From NCBI RefSeq assembly GCF_022179285.1, contig NZ_BPQO01000014.1:1-64000 (forward strand): DNA of 64,000 nt, written 5' to 3'. The translations under genes were made by a program, and so were the position numbers. The notes under the pieces are model-generated. The model ran no database searches. It worked only from the letters and a program-made list of their open reading frames with translations, and was not told where the DNA came from. This DNA is from Methylobacterium hispanicum (GTDB lineage Bacteria > Pseudomonadota > Alphaproteobacteria > Rhizobiales > Beijerinckiaceae). Positions 43,741-52,874 of this stretch are shown one piece after another; the first letter of the stretch is position 1, and each line of letters begins with the position of its first letter.

Positions 43741-46545
43741 TTGACGGTGGAAGGCGGGGCGACGGTGCGGGCCGGGGGGGCGGCGCACGAGGGCGAGGCG
43801 CTGTGGCGCGGCCTGTTCGAGCGGCTGCACGAGGGATTGCTGATCGGCGAGGTGGTGCGCGACGCGGGCGGCGCCGTGATCGACTGGCGCTACCTCGACG
43901 TGAACCCGGCCTGGGAGCGCCTCGTCGGGATCCCGCGCGAGCGGGCCGTGGGCCGCACGCTCCGCGAGCTGATCCCGGGCATCGAGGATGTCTGGATCGC
44001 CGACGTCGCCCGCGCGGTGACGGAGGGCGAGACCGTCGCCTTCTCGCGGCGCGTGGACCTGTTCGACCGCTGGTACGAGGGTCACGCCAGCCCGCTCGGA
44101 GGCGATCGCTTCGCCGTGCTGTTTCTCGAATCCACCGCGCGACGCGCCGCCGAGGAGCGGCTGCGCGAGGGCGAGGCGCGCCTGCGCATGGCGGCCGACG
44201 CCGCCGAGATCGGCCTGTGGGACCTCGACTGCGGGAGCGGGCGTCTGTTCTGGGACGCACGTGTGCGGGCGATGTTCGGGGTCGGCGACAATCGGCCGAT
44301 CGTCCGGGCCGATTTCGAGGCCGCCCTGCATCCGGACGACCGGGCGGCGACGCAGAAGGCGCTCGAGGCCGCGCTCGATCCGGCGCGGCGCGCCCTCTAC
44401 GATGTCGAGTACCGGACGCTCGGCCTCGACGACGGCGTCGTCCGCTGGGTCGCCGCGAAGGGGCGCGGCCAGTTCGACGAGGGGGGGCGCTGCCTGCGCT
44501 TCACCGGCACCGCCATCGACGTCGGCGCACGCAAGGTCGCCGAGACACGCCTTGCGGAGAGCGAGGCGCGCTTCCGCAACATGGCCGACCACGCCCCGGT
44601 GATGATGTGGGTGACGGACCCGAGCGGGACGTGCACCTACCTCAACCGGAGCTGGTACGCCTATACGGGCCAGAGCGAGGCGGAGGGGCTGGGCCTCGGC
44701 TGGCTCGATGCGGTGCATCCGGACGACCGCGGCTGGTCGGGCGAGACGTTCCTGGCCGCCAACGCCCGGCAGGCGCCGTTCCGCCTGGAATACCGTCTTC
44801 GTGGGGCGGACGGGCGCTACCGCTGGTTCATCGACGCGGCCGAGCCGCGGATGGCCGAGGACGGCGGCTTCCTCGGCTATATCGGCTCGGTCGCCGACAT
44901 CCATGACCGCAAGATCGCCGAGCAGCGCCTGGTCGAGGCGACGCGCCGGCTCGACGCCATCCTCAACAACACCACCCAGGCGATCTTCCTGATGGATGAG
45001 CGCCAGCACTGCGCCTACATGAACCGCGCGGCCGAGGCCCTCACGGGCTACGCCCTCGCAGAGACCGCGGGCCGCGCGCTCCACGACGTGGTGCACCACA
45101 CCCGCCCCGACGGCTCGCCCTACCCGCTCTGCGAGTGCCCGATCGACCAGGCCTTCCCGGAGAACAACCAAGAGCAGGGCGAGGAGGTCTTCGTCCACCG
45201 CGACGGCTCGTTCTACCCCGTCGCCTTCACGGCGAGCCCGATCCGCGACGAGGCGGGCCGTCCCATCGGCACGGTGATCGAGGCGCGCAACATCGAGGCG
45301 GAGCTGCGCGCGAAGGCGGCGCTGGAAGCCTTCAACGCGACGCTGGAGCGGCGGGTCGCCGAGGAGGTCGCCGCCCGCGAGAGCGCCGAGGCGGCCCTGC
45401 GCCAGTCGCAGAAGATGGAGGCGGTGGGCCAGCTCACCGGCGGCCTCGCGCACGACTTCAACAACCTGCTCACCGGCATCACCGGCTCGCTCGAACTCCT
45501 GCAGACGCGCATGGGCCAGGGCCGGATGACCGACCTCGACCGCTACATCAACGCCGCGCAGGGGGCGGCGCGGCGCGCCGCCGCCCTGACCCACCGGCTC
45601 CTCGCCTTCTCGCGGCGCCAGACCCTCGATCCGAAGCCCACCGACGTGAACCGGCTGATGGCCGGCATGGAGGATCTGATCCGCCGCACGATCGGCCCGG
45701 GCCTCGCCCTGGAGGTGGTCGGCGCCCCGGGCCTGTGGCCGGCGCTCGTCGATCCGAGCCAGCTCGAGAACGCGCTCCTGAACCTCTGCATCAACGCGCG
45801 CGACGCCATGCCGGAGGGCGGGCGCATCACCATCGAGACCGCCAACCGCTGGCTCGACCATCGCGCCGCCCGCGAGCGCGACCTGGATCCCGGGCAGTAC
45901 CTCTCGCTCTGCGTCACCGATACCGGCACCGGCATGACGCCCGAGGTGATCGCCAAGGCCTTCGACCCCTTCTTCACCACGAAGCCGATCGGCCAGGGCA
46001 CGGGCCTCGGCCTCTCGATGATCTACGGCTTCGTGCGCCAGTCCGGCGGGCAGGTCCGGATCTACTCGGAGGTCGGCCAGGGCACGACGATGTGCCTCTA
46101 CCTGCCGCGCCATCACGGGCCCGCGGAGGGCCTGGAGCCCCTGCCGGACCTCGCCTCGGCGCCGCGCGCCGAGCAGGGCGAGACGGTGCTCGTCGTGGAC
46201 GACGAGCCCTCCGTGCGCATGCTGGTGACGGAGGTTCTGGAAGATCTCGGCTACACCGCGATCGAGGCGGCGGACGGCCCCTCGGGCCTGCGCCTGCTCC
46301 AGTCGGACGTGCGCATCGACCTGCTCGTCACCGATGTCGGGCTGCCGGGCGGCATGAACGGCCGGCAGGTGGCGGACGCGGCCCGCGTCGGCCGGCCGGC
46401 CCTGAAGGTGCTGTTCATCACCGGCTACGCCGAGAACGCGGCCGTCGGCAACGGCCATCTGGAACCCGGCATGGCGGTCCTGACCAAGCCCTTCGTCATG
46501 GAGACGCTGGCCAGCCGCATCCGCGAGATGATCGAGGCGGGGTGA
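43741..46545 (+). CDS. Multi-PAS hybrid histidine kinase with receiver domain
   Basis: 934 aa from TTG at 43741 (AGGAG five bases upstream). Four PAS domains: about 20-130, 140-265 (PAS_3), 275-395 (PAS_3) and 400-525. A short coiled coil leads to HisKA with phospho-acceptor His571 (GGLAHDFNNLL), then the HATPase domain (NLCINARDAMPEGG; GTGLGLSMIYGF). The C-terminal receiver has Asp865 in LLVTDVGLPGG. No membrane segment, so it senses cytoplasmic signals. PAS4 contains a C-x-C pair (PLCECPI). It heads a same-strand signalling group with the KaiC and HWE kinase genes. Confidence 0.94.
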   Translation: MTVEGGATVRAGGAAHEGEALWRGLFERLHEGLLIGEVVRDAGGAVIDWRYLDVNPAWERLVGIPRERAVGRTLRELIPGIEDVWIADVARAVTEGETVAFSRRVDLFDRWYEGHASPLGGDRFAVLFLESTARRAAEERLREGEARLRMAADAAEIGLWDLDCGSGRLFWDARVRAMFGVGDNRPIVRADFEAALHPDDRAATQKALEAALDPARRALYDVEYRTLGLDDGVVRWVAAKGRGQFDEGGRCLRFTGTAIDVGARKVAETRLAESEARFRNMADHAPVMMWVTDPSGTCTYLNRSWYAYTGQSEAEGLGLGWLDAVHPDDRGWSGETFLAANARQAPFRLEYRLRGADGRYRWFIDAAEPRMAEDGGFLGYIGSVADIHDRKIAEQRLVEATRRLDAILNNTTQAIFLMDERQHCAYMNRAAEALTGYALAETAGRALHDVVHHTRPDGSPYPLCECPIDQAFPENNQEQGEEVFVHRDGSFYPVAFTASPIRDEAGRPIGTVIEARNIEAELRAKAALEAFNATLERRVAEEVAARESAEAALRQSQKMEAVGQLTGGLAHDFNNLLTGITGSLELLQTRMGQGRMTDLDRYINAAQGAARRAAALTHRLLAFSRRQTLDPKPTDVNRLMAGMEDLIRRTIGPGLALEVVGAPGLWPALVDPSQLENALLNLCINARDAMPEGGRITIETANRWLDHRAARERDLDPGQYLSLCVTDTGTGMTPEVIAKAFDPFFTTKPIGQGTGLGLSMIYGFVRQSGGQVRIYSEVGQGTTMCLYLPRHHGPAEGLEPLPDLASAPRAEQGETVLVVDDEPSVRMLVTEVLEDLGYTAIEAADGPSGLRLLQSDVRIDLLVTDVGLPGGMNGRQVADAARVGRPALKVLFITGYAENAAVGNGHLEPGMAVLTKPFVMETLASRIREMIEAG

Positions 46546-46701
46546 TCGCGGACGTCGCATCGCCCCGATCCGCCCGGCGGGGAGCCCCATGCCCGCTCGC
46601 CGGACGCGGACCCCGTTTTAGAGCCGTGGCCGGTGGTGTAGGAGCGGGGCTCCCCGGACCGTGCCACGGCCCGGCCCTTGTGCTGATCGAGGCGCGCGAC
46701 C

Positions 46702-48204
46702 GTGCAGAACCCTGATGGCGACGCCCTCCCCGTTCCAACGGGGGCGACCGGCCTCGACTACCTCCTGCGCGGCGGCTACGCCCGGAGCCGGGCCCACCTG
46801 ATCGAGGGCCGCCCCGGCTCCGGCAAGACCACGCTCGCCATGCAGTTCCTGCTCGATGGCGCGCGGCGCGGCGAGCGCTGCCTCTACATCACCCTGTCGG
46901 AGAGCCGGCGCGAGCTCCAGAACGTCGCCGCGCGGCACGGCTGGTCGCTCGACGGCATCGAGATCGTCGAGCTGGTGCCGCCCGAACTCAGCCTCGATCC
47001 GCGCCAGCAGCAGAGCCTCATCCACGCCTCCGACCTCGAACTCGGCGAGACCGTGCACCTCGCGATGGCCGAGATCGAGCGGGCCAAGCCCGAGCGCCTG
47101 GTCTTCGACAGCCTCTCGGAGATCCGCCTGCTCTCGCAGGGGTCGCTGCGCTATCGGCGGCAGGTCCACGCCCTGCGCAGCTTCCTGCTGATCCAGAACA
47201 CCACGGCGGTCCTGCTCGACGACCTCACGGCGGAGGTGGACGACCTCAACCTGCACAGCCTCAGCCACGCCGTGATCCGCATGGAGCACCTCGCGCCGCT
47301 CTACGGCGCGGAGCGGCGGCGCCTGCGCGTGATCAAGATGCGCGGCACCGCCTTCCGAGGCGGCTTCCACGACTACGTGATCCGCCGCGGAGGCCTCACG
47401 ATCTACCCGCGCCTCGTGGCGGCGGACCATCCGAGCACCTTCCCGGAGGCGCAGGTCGGCAGCGGCAACGTCGCCCTCGACGCGCTGATCGGCGGCGGCC
47501 TCGACCGCGGCACCAGCACGATGCTGATCGGCCCCTCCGGCGTCGGCAAGTCGACCGTCGCGGCCGCCTACGTCACGGCGGCGCTCGAGCGCGGCGAGCG
47601 GGCCCTGATGCTCGCCTTCGACGAGACGACGAGCGTGCTGATGCGACGCTGCCGCGGGCTCGGCATGGACCTCGCGCCCCACGTCGCCAGCGGCCGGCTG
47701 CGCATCGAGCAGATCGACCCGGCCGAGATCTCGCCGGGCGAGATGGCGGCCCGCGTGCAGGACGCGGTCGAGCGCGAGGACGCCGGAATCGTGGTGATCG
47801 ACTCGCTCACCGGCTACCACAACGCCATGCCGGAGGAGCGCTTCCTGCTCCTCCAGATGCACGAGATCCTGACCTACCTGAACCAGCAGGGCGTGGTCAC
47901 GCTCCTCATCCTCGCCCAGCACGGGATGGTGGGCCCCATGAAGGCGGCGGTCGACCTGACCTATCTCAGCGACACGATCCTGCTGTTTCGCACCTTCGAG
48001 GCCGCGGGCGAGCTGCGCCGCGCGATCTCGGTGGCCAAGAAGCGCACGGGCCCGCACGAGTCGACGATCCGCGAGCTGCGGATCGATACCCGCGGCATCG
48101 CTGTCGGCGAGCCCCTGCGGCGGTTCCGCGGAATCATGACCGGTGTGCCGACCTTCGACGGCGAGGCGGACACGCTCCTGCCCGACCGCGACGCCGATGC
48201 CTGA
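46702..48204 (+). CDS. KaiC-like double-domain RecA ATPase
   Basis: 500 aa from a GTG. Two RecA-type domains: the first with Walker A GRPGSGKTT (about 36-44), the second with GPSGVGKST (about 278-286). Both keep an acidic catalytic site (TLSESRREL, AFDETTSVL). Length and order match KaiC. No kaiA or kaiB is nearby. Its stop overlaps the start of an HWE kinase, suggesting the ATPase and kinase act together. In alphaproteobacteria such pairs are linked with stress or light signalling rather than a proven clock. Confidence 0.9.
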   Translation: MQNPDGDALPVPTGATGLDYLLRGGYARSRAHLIEGRPGSGKTTLAMQFLLDGARRGERCLYITLSESRRELQNVAARHGWSLDGIEIVELVPPELSLDPRQQQSLIHASDLELGETVHLAMAEIERAKPERLVFDSLSEIRLLSQGSLRYRRQVHALRSFLLIQNTTAVLLDDLTAEVDDLNLHSLSHAVIRMEHLAPLYGAERRRLRVIKMRGTAFRGGFHDYVIRRGGLTIYPRLVAADHPSTFPEAQVGSGNVALDALIGGGLDRGTSTMLIGPSGVGKSTVAAAYVTAALERGERALMLAFDETTSVLMRRCRGLGMDLAPHVASGRLRIEQIDPAEISPGEMAARVQDAVEREDAGIVVIDSLTGYHNAMPEERFLLLQMHEILTYLNQQGVVTLLILAQHGMVGPMKAAVDLTYLSDTILLFRTFEAAGELRRAISVAKKRTGPHESTIRELRIDTRGIAVGEPLRRFRGIMTGVPTFDGEADTLLPDRDADA

Positions 48205-49243
48205 TTCCGCCCTGCCGGTCCTGATCCTGGCGCCCCACGGGCGCGACGCGGAGGTCGCCGCCTCCATCCTGGCCGAGGCGGGGATCCCGACCCGGATCTG
48301 CGCCGGCCTGCCGGAGCTGGTCGAGGCGCTCGACGGCGCCACCTGCGCCGTCGTCACCGAGGAGGCCCTGCTGATGGCCAACCGCCAGACCCTGGCCGAC
48401 TGGGTGGCACGCCAGCCGCCCTGGTCGGACTTCCCCTTCATCCTGCTGACGCTGCGCCGGGGCGAGCCCGACCGGCGGCTCGCCGAGGCCCTGGGCAACG
48501 TCAGCTCGGTGGAGCGGCCCTTCCACCCCGCCACGCTCGTGATGGCCGCCCGGTTCGCGGGCCGGGCCCGCCGCCGCCAGCACGAGGCGCGGGCGCATCT
48601 GGAGGAGCGCGAGCGCACCGCCGAGCGGCAGGCCCTGCTGATCCGCGAGCTGCACCACCGGGTGAAGAACACGCTGGCGACCGTCCAGGGGCTGCTCGGC
48701 GCCTCGGCGCGGGCGGCCACCAGCGTGGACACCTTCTACAACGCCTTCTCGGCGCGCATCATCTCGCTTGCCAAGACCCACAACCTGCTCACCGACGACT
48801 ACTGGCAGCAGGCCTCCCTGAGGGAGATGCTGGTCAACGAGCTCGGCCCCTACGACGATGAGGGAGGCGGGCGCATCCACCTCGACGGGCCGTCCGTCGA
48901 GCTGATCGGCGACCTCGCGGTGCCGACCGGCATGGCGATCCACGAGCTCACCACCAACGCGGCCAAGCACGGCGCGCTCTCGCTGCCGGAGGGGCGCGTC
49001 GCGGTGCGCTGGGAGGTGCGGCGCACCGGAGGCGGGCGGGACCTGCTGCTCGACTGGCGCGAGAGCGGCGGTCCGCCGGTCGAGGAACCCACCCGGAGGG
49101 GGTTCGGCTCGACGCTGCTTCAACGGGTGCTGAAGGTCCAGTGCGGCGCCGAGATCGCGTTCGCCTACGAGCCGGGGGGGCTGCACTTCCACATGGAGGT
49201 GCCGCTTCCGGACCAGCGCGCCGTGCCGGCCTACGAGGGCTGA
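48197..49243 (+). CDS. HWE-family histidine kinase with degenerate receiver-like N-terminus
   Basis: 348 aa. Residues 1-125 have receiver-like alternation (VLILAPHGRDAEVAASILAE; VSSVERPFHPATLVMAARF) but no phospho-acceptor Asp, so it is a pseudo-receiver. A short helix leads to the HisKA_2 block LIRELHHRVKNTLATVQ with His153/154, then the ATPase domain with HELTTNAAKHGAL and RGFGSTLLQ. Overlaps kaiC by 8 bp. HWE kinases feed general-stress and photosensory paths in this group. Confidence 0.9.
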   Translation: MPDSALPVLILAPHGRDAEVAASILAEAGIPTRICAGLPELVEALDGATCAVVTEEALLMANRQTLADWVARQPPWSDFPFILLTLRRGEPDRRLAEALGNVSSVERPFHPATLVMAARFAGRARRRQHEARAHLEERERTAERQALLIRELHHRVKNTLATVQGLLGASARAATSVDTFYNAFSARIISLAKTHNLLTDDYWQQASLREMLVNELGPYDDEGGGRIHLDGPSVELIGDLAVPTGMAIHELTTNAAKHGALSLPEGRVAVRWEVRRTGGGRDLLLDWRESGGPPVEEPTRRGFGSTLLQRVLKVQCGAEIAFAYEPGGLHFHMEVPLPDQRAVPAYEG

Positions 49244-49247
49244 GGAT

Positions 49248-49504
49248 GCCTCATACCGTTTCCGGTCGATCGGTCCGGCCGCATGAGGTGAACCGCGCCA
49301 TGCCCCCTCTCCCATAGGGAGAGGGTAGGGGTGAGGGGTATGACCTCACAGGACGGAGCACGCCATCGACGCGCGTTCAGGGTGAGCCTCATCTAGAAAC
49401 CTCATACCCCTCACCCTGTCCCTCTCCCTCTGGGAGAGGGGACCCGCGCTTCGTCCTGAGACGATGCGTTGGACCGAACCCATCAACCGGAGGACGCCTC
49501 AGAT
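49248..49504. repeat. 239-bp palindromic MITE-like element, copy 3 (inverted)
   Basis: Element 49257-49495 is the reverse complement of the one at 25597-25851; both ends and the inner arms can be aligned by eye. Flanks are GCCTCATAC (49248-49256) and GCCTCAGAT (49496-49504), 7 of 9 identical. The right flank contains the stop codon (reverse strand) of the gene ending at 49499. Lies between convergent gene ends. Confidence 0.82.
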
Positions 49505-49711
49505 CAGCGATGCCGCGACGGCCAGCAGGCCGGCCAGCAACCCGGCGATGCCGGAACCGGCCAGCAGCGCCGTGCGCAGGCGGCCGGGCCGGTGGTTGTC
49601 GTTGCAGGCCGCGGGCAGCGCGCTCGGGAAGCGGCGCCACTTGCGCGAGAAGGAGGGCGCGTCCTGCAGGGCGCCGGGCCGGGGTGCGTCGGGCTGATGG
49701 CGACAGGACAT
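49499..49711 (-). CDS. Small C-terminally anchored membrane protein
   Basis: 70 aa. Polar, basic N-terminal half with AACNDNHRPGR (short NDN-containing linkers are common in small alphaproteobacterial proteins), then a single hydrophobic segment (TALLAGSGIAGLLAGLLAVA) at the C-terminus. Function unknown. Its stop codon lies in the target duplication of the neighbouring palindromic element. Confidence 0.5.
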   Translation of the reverse strand: MSCRHQPDAPRPGALQDAPSFSRKWRRFPSALPAACNDNHRPGRLRTALLAGSGIAGLLAGLLAVAASLI

Positions 49712-49815
49712 GGACCGTCCGACCGGTTCGAGGCGTCCCTTCGAGACAGCGCAACATAGCACGGGCGCGGGCCGGCACCACAGCGGATGCCGGCCCGCGC
49801 CCGCCTTCCGAGGGA

Positions 49816-50469
49816 CTACTCGGCGGCCGGCTTGGGCGCGGCCGCGCCCGGCTTGGCGGCCGGCTTGGCGGCGCCCGTCGGCGCCGCGGTCGAGCCCGTC
49901 GCGGCGGGCTTGGCCGGCAGCCACTCGGCGTCGGAGCGGGGACCGCCGGGGCCGTTGGTCGGGCCGGTGAGCTGGCCGGGCAGCACGTCGCTGACCTTGT
50001 TCCAGGTCTGGGACTTGCACAGGAAGGCGATCAGGCAGCCGCGCACGGTCAGCTCGCCCGGCGCCTCGCTCCAGATCGTCACGTCGTAGGACTTGCCGTC
50101 CTCCGAGTTGTAGATCTTGCCCTCGTAGCGGGCGTCCGCGTTCGGCTTCAGCCCGAGGATGAGCTGGTGGCCGAGCGAGGGCCGCGCCTGCTTCTTCGTG
50201 TCGGGGTTCTTGAAGTCGACCCGGGGCTGGCCCTTGTCGTTGAGCGGCACCTTCAGCCACACGACGTAGCCGCAGAGGTTCTTCTCGGCGGGGCCGCACC
50301 GCTCCATGCGGATCCGGGCGCGCCCGTCCTCGGTGAGGAACGTGCCGGTCGCGTCGGCCGGGGCCGCGGCGTGGCCCGCGCCCGCCAGGCCCGCCAGCAG
50401 CGCGGCCGGCAGCACCGCGCGCCGGAGACCGGCCCGCCCTGCACCCGTCGCGATCAGTCGAAACGTCAT
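49816..50469 (-). CDS. Secreted DUF2147 family protein
   Basis: 217 aa. Signal peptide to about residue 35 (AGLAGAGHAAA). The DUF2147 domain starts ATGTFLTEDGRARIRMERCG, with CGYVVWLK, the family's hallmark, and GKIYNSEDGKSYDV. The C-terminal 45 residues are Ala/Pro/Lys-rich repeats (AAKPAAKPGAAAPKP), likely a disordered linker to the cell wall. Periplasmic, function unknown. Divergent from the bestrophin-like gene. Confidence 0.9.
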   Translation of the reverse strand: MTFRLIATGAGRAGLRRAVLPAALLAGLAGAGHAAAPADATGTFLTEDGRARIRMERCGPAEKNLCGYVVWLKVPLNDKGQPRVDFKNPDTKKQARPSLGHQLILGLKPNADARYEGKIYNSEDGKSYDVTIWSEAPGELTVRGCLIAFLCKSQTWNKVSDVLPGQLTGPTNGPGGPRSDAEWLPAKPAATGSTAAPTGAAKPAAKPGAAAPKPAAE

Positions 50470-50690
50470 GCCATACTCCCAAGCGAAGCGGGCCGTGCCC
50501 CTCCGGCCCCGCTCGTCCGCGCACTCCCGGTGGGTCCCGCGTCCCCGCTGGGGGCGGCCCGCCTGTCGGGGCCCGCAATCCGCCCCGATGTTGACCGCAT
50601 CATGACGTCCGGTGAGATCTTCCGCCCGATCCGGCGTTTCGCCGTGGCCCGGCAGCATCCCGCGACCCGCCCCTCCACACGTCTGCAGCC

Positions 50691-51596
50691 ATGATCGTCC
50701 GCCCGCGCCCGAACCTCCTCGCCATCCTGTTCACGCTGCGCGGCTCGATCCTGCCGCAGGTCGCGCCGACCGTGCTGGGGCTCGCCGCCTTCGCCTGCCT
50801 CGTGGTGGCCGCCGAGCAGCGCTGGCCGGAGGCCTTCCCGGTCACGGCAGGCATCGGGCCGTTCACGCTGATCGGCCTCGCGCTCTCGATCTTCCTGAGC
50901 TTCCGCAACAATGCCTGCTACGAGCGCTGGTGGGAGGCCCGCAAGCTCTGGGGCGGGCTGATCGTCGAGGCGCGCGGCCTCGCCCGCACGCTGAACGCGC
51001 TCCTGCCCGGCGACGACGTCCTGCGGCGGGCGGCCCTGCGCCGCGTGGCGGGGTTCGCGGGCGGCCTGCACGCCCGCCTGCGCGGCGCCGACGAGGCCGC
51101 AGCGGTGGCGCCCTGGCTGCCGCCGGGCGAGGCGGCGGGCGCCCTGTGCCCGACCGACGCGGTGCTCGCCCGCCTCTCCGCGGACCTGGCCGAGGCGATG
51201 CGCCGGGGCGTGATCGGCGACGTCCTGTTCGGCGTTCTGGAGCGCAAGGTCGCCGACCTCTCGGCGATCCAGGCGGCCTGCGAGCGGATCCGCAGCACGC
51301 CCCTGCCCTTCGCCTACACGCTGCTCCTCTACCGCACCGCCTGGCTCTACTGCCTGTTCCTGCCCGTCGGCCTGTCGGGCTCGCTGGGCTGGGCGACGCC
51401 GGCCGCGGTCGCGCTGGTGGCCTACACCTTCTTCGGCCTCGACGCGCTGGGCGACGAGCTGGAGGAGCCCTTCGGCACCGACCCGAACGACCTGCCTCTC
51501 GACGCCATGCTGCGCATGGTCGAGGCGATCGTGCTCGACGCACTCGGCGAACCCGTGCCCGAGCCGCTGCGGCCCGAGAACTTCCTGCTCCGATAG
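50691..51596 (+). CDS. Bestrophin-like channel (UPF0187)
   Basis: 301 aa. Four membrane segments in bestrophin order: N-terminal RPRPNLLAILFTLRGSILPQ, then LSIFLSFRNNACYERWWEAR, which lines the pore in the family, and DELEEPFGTDPNDLPLDAML, the conserved C-terminal motif. Bacterial homologues are pentameric ion channels, some of them cation-selective. Own transcription unit. Confidence 0.92.
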   Translation: MIVRPRPNLLAILFTLRGSILPQVAPTVLGLAAFACLVVAAEQRWPEAFPVTAGIGPFTLIGLALSIFLSFRNNACYERWWEARKLWGGLIVEARGLARTLNALLPGDDVLRRAALRRVAGFAGGLHARLRGADEAAAVAPWLPPGEAAGALCPTDAVLARLSADLAEAMRRGVIGDVLFGVLERKVADLSAIQAACERIRSTPLPFAYTLLLYRTAWLYCLFLPVGLSGSLGWATPAAVALVAYTFFGLDALGDELEEPFGTDPNDLPLDAMLRMVEAIVLDALGEPVPEPLRPENFLLR

Positions 51597-51723
51597 GGGC
51601 TCGCCTCCGGTCTCCCGCCCGGGTGCCAGCATGGGTGCCCGCCTGGGCGCCCGCGGCGCCGGATGCGGGAAGGGGCCGGCGCAGGCGCCGGCCCCTCCAC
51701 GATTCCGTCCCGTCGCGCGGGTC

Positions 51724-51936
51724 CTACTCGGCCGCCGTCACGTCGGCGGTGAAGTGGCCGCACCAGTCCTGCGAGGCGACGACGGGCCACAGGCCCTTGG
51801 ATTCCGGCGCCGGCTGGCTCACCGGCGGATTGAAGCGGCACAGGCCCTCGTCGCCCGAGGCCTGGGCGCCGTTGAGCTTGTGGTCGTCGAAGAAGCGGCA
51901 GCTCTCGCAGGAGGCGTTGGTACCGGCCATCGTCAT
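51724..51936 (-). CDS. Small four-Cys protein
   Basis: 70 aa. Cys pattern C-x2-C (CESCRFFDD), then one C in GLCRFNPP and one in DWCGHF, so it could bind zinc or an iron-sulfur centre. No signal peptide, hence cytoplasmic. Conserved small proteins of this pattern are known but unnamed. It has a strong sigma-70 promoter with an overlapping dyad upstream. Confidence 0.75.
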   Translation of the reverse strand: MTMAGTNASCESCRFFDDHKLNGAQASGDEGLCRFNPPVSQPAPESKGLWPVVASQDWCGHFTADVTAAE

Positions 51937-52015
51937 GTCTCCGTTCGTCGTCGTGGCTGCGTGGTGGTCCGTATCGGAGGGAGCCGCGGCGTCCGCGCCG
52001 GGGCCCCCGCTGCGA

Positions 52016-52049
52016 GTTCTTAATTAGAACAACTAAAAAGAGACGTCAA
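52016..52049 (-). promoter_or_regulatory. Strong promoter with overlapping dyad for the four-Cys gene
   Basis: On the leftward strand, TTGACG (52044-52049), a 17-nt spacer and TAATTA (52021-52026). GTTCT-TAATT-AGAAC (52016-52030), a 5-5-5 dyad, covers the -10, so a repressor bound there would block transcription. The region is strikingly A/T-rich for this DNA. Confidence 0.75.
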
Positions 52050-52164
52050 CGGACTCGGGCTCGCACGCGGCCTCGCGGCCGGTGGACGCCGGCCGGACAG
52101 GCGGGAGGAGCGGTTCGCGGTCGGGATTTGTACCCTGGCCCGGGCTGTGGTGATGTGCGGGCGC

Positions 52165-52230
52165 GCCGCCAAGCTGCTTCGCGCCGCCGAGCTGCTTTGC
52201 ACCCCCAAGCTGCTTCGCGCCGTCGAGCGG
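52165..52230. repeat. 18-bp tandem repeats upstream of the BLUF gene
   Basis: Units at 52165-52182, 52183-52200 and 52201-52218 share (A)AGCTGCTT(C/T)GC with GCCGCC-type starts; a fourth is partial. They lie about 20-85 bp upstream of the BLUF start. Confidence 0.8.
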
Positions 52231-52249
52231 CCCCGGTCTCGCCGCCAGG

Positions 52250-52735
52250 ATGCGCGTTCCGGAGCCCCGCACAGGACCCGCCTTGTTCCGACTGATCTAC
52301 AAGAGCGCGGCCCGCCACGAGGCGGAGGAGATGTTCCGGCCGCCCAACCTGCCTGCGATCCTGGAAGCCTCGCGCCGCCGGAACGGCGAGGCCGGCCTGA
52401 CCGGCGTCCTCGTCTATACGGGGACCGGGTTCCTGCAGGTGCTGGAGGGCGGGCAGGCCGAGGTGCTCGGCGTGTTCGAGCGCCTGCTCGTGGACCGGCG
52501 CCACCGCAGCATCTCCGTCATCGAGATGGGCGAGACCGAGCGGCGCCTGTTCGGCTGCTGGTCGATGGGCTTCCTGGGCGCCTCGCCGGAGGCCGACGCG
52601 CGGCTCGAGGCCGCGCTCGGCCCGCTGCCGGGGCTGGAGCGCGATCCCGCCCGCCGGGTCGAACTCCTGCGCGCCACCCTGCTTCTGCTCGTGGACGCGC
52701 CGATCAGCCTGCTCTGGCGCGAGGGCCTGACCTGA
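52250..52735 (+). CDS. BLUF-domain blue-light photoreceptor
   Basis: 161 aa. Flavin-binding BLUF domain at about 12-105: Tyr in LFRLIYKSA, Asn in SRRRNGEAGLTG, Gln in GFLQVLEG, and the Trp-Ser-Met of CWSMGF, all the photocycle residues. The C-terminal 45 residues are a helical cap without an enzymatic output domain, so signalling must go through a partner protein. A T-run terminator follows. Start may be internal (TTG at 52283), but the ATG is kept. Confidence 0.93.
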   Translation: MRVPEPRTGPALFRLIYKSAARHEAEEMFRPPNLPAILEASRRRNGEAGLTGVLVYTGTGFLQVLEGGQAEVLGVFERLLVDRRHRSISVIEMGETERRLFGCWSMGFLGASPEADARLEAALGPLPGLERDPARRVELLRATLLLLVDAPISLLWREGLT

Positions 52736-52842
52736 TCACGATTCCGGACGCGTGTTTCTCGGAACGGAGCCGGCGTCGTCCGGTTCACCCGGTACGGCAC
52801 CCCGGCGTGCCGGACGCTCCGAGCGTTTCCTCCCGGACTCGG

Positions 52843-52868
52843 GCCGCCCGCGGGGCGGCTCTTTTTTT
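52843..52868 (+). terminator. Intrinsic terminator after the BLUF gene
   Basis: GCCGCCC, loop GCG, GGGCGGC, then TCTTTTTTTG. It ends rightward transcription before the convergent ABC operon. Confidence 0.9.
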
Positions 52869-52874
52869 GCCCGG

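Noticed and set aside
46702..48204. Circadian clock operon
   Set aside because: No kaiA or kaiB is present; a lone KaiC paralogue is not evidence of a clock.
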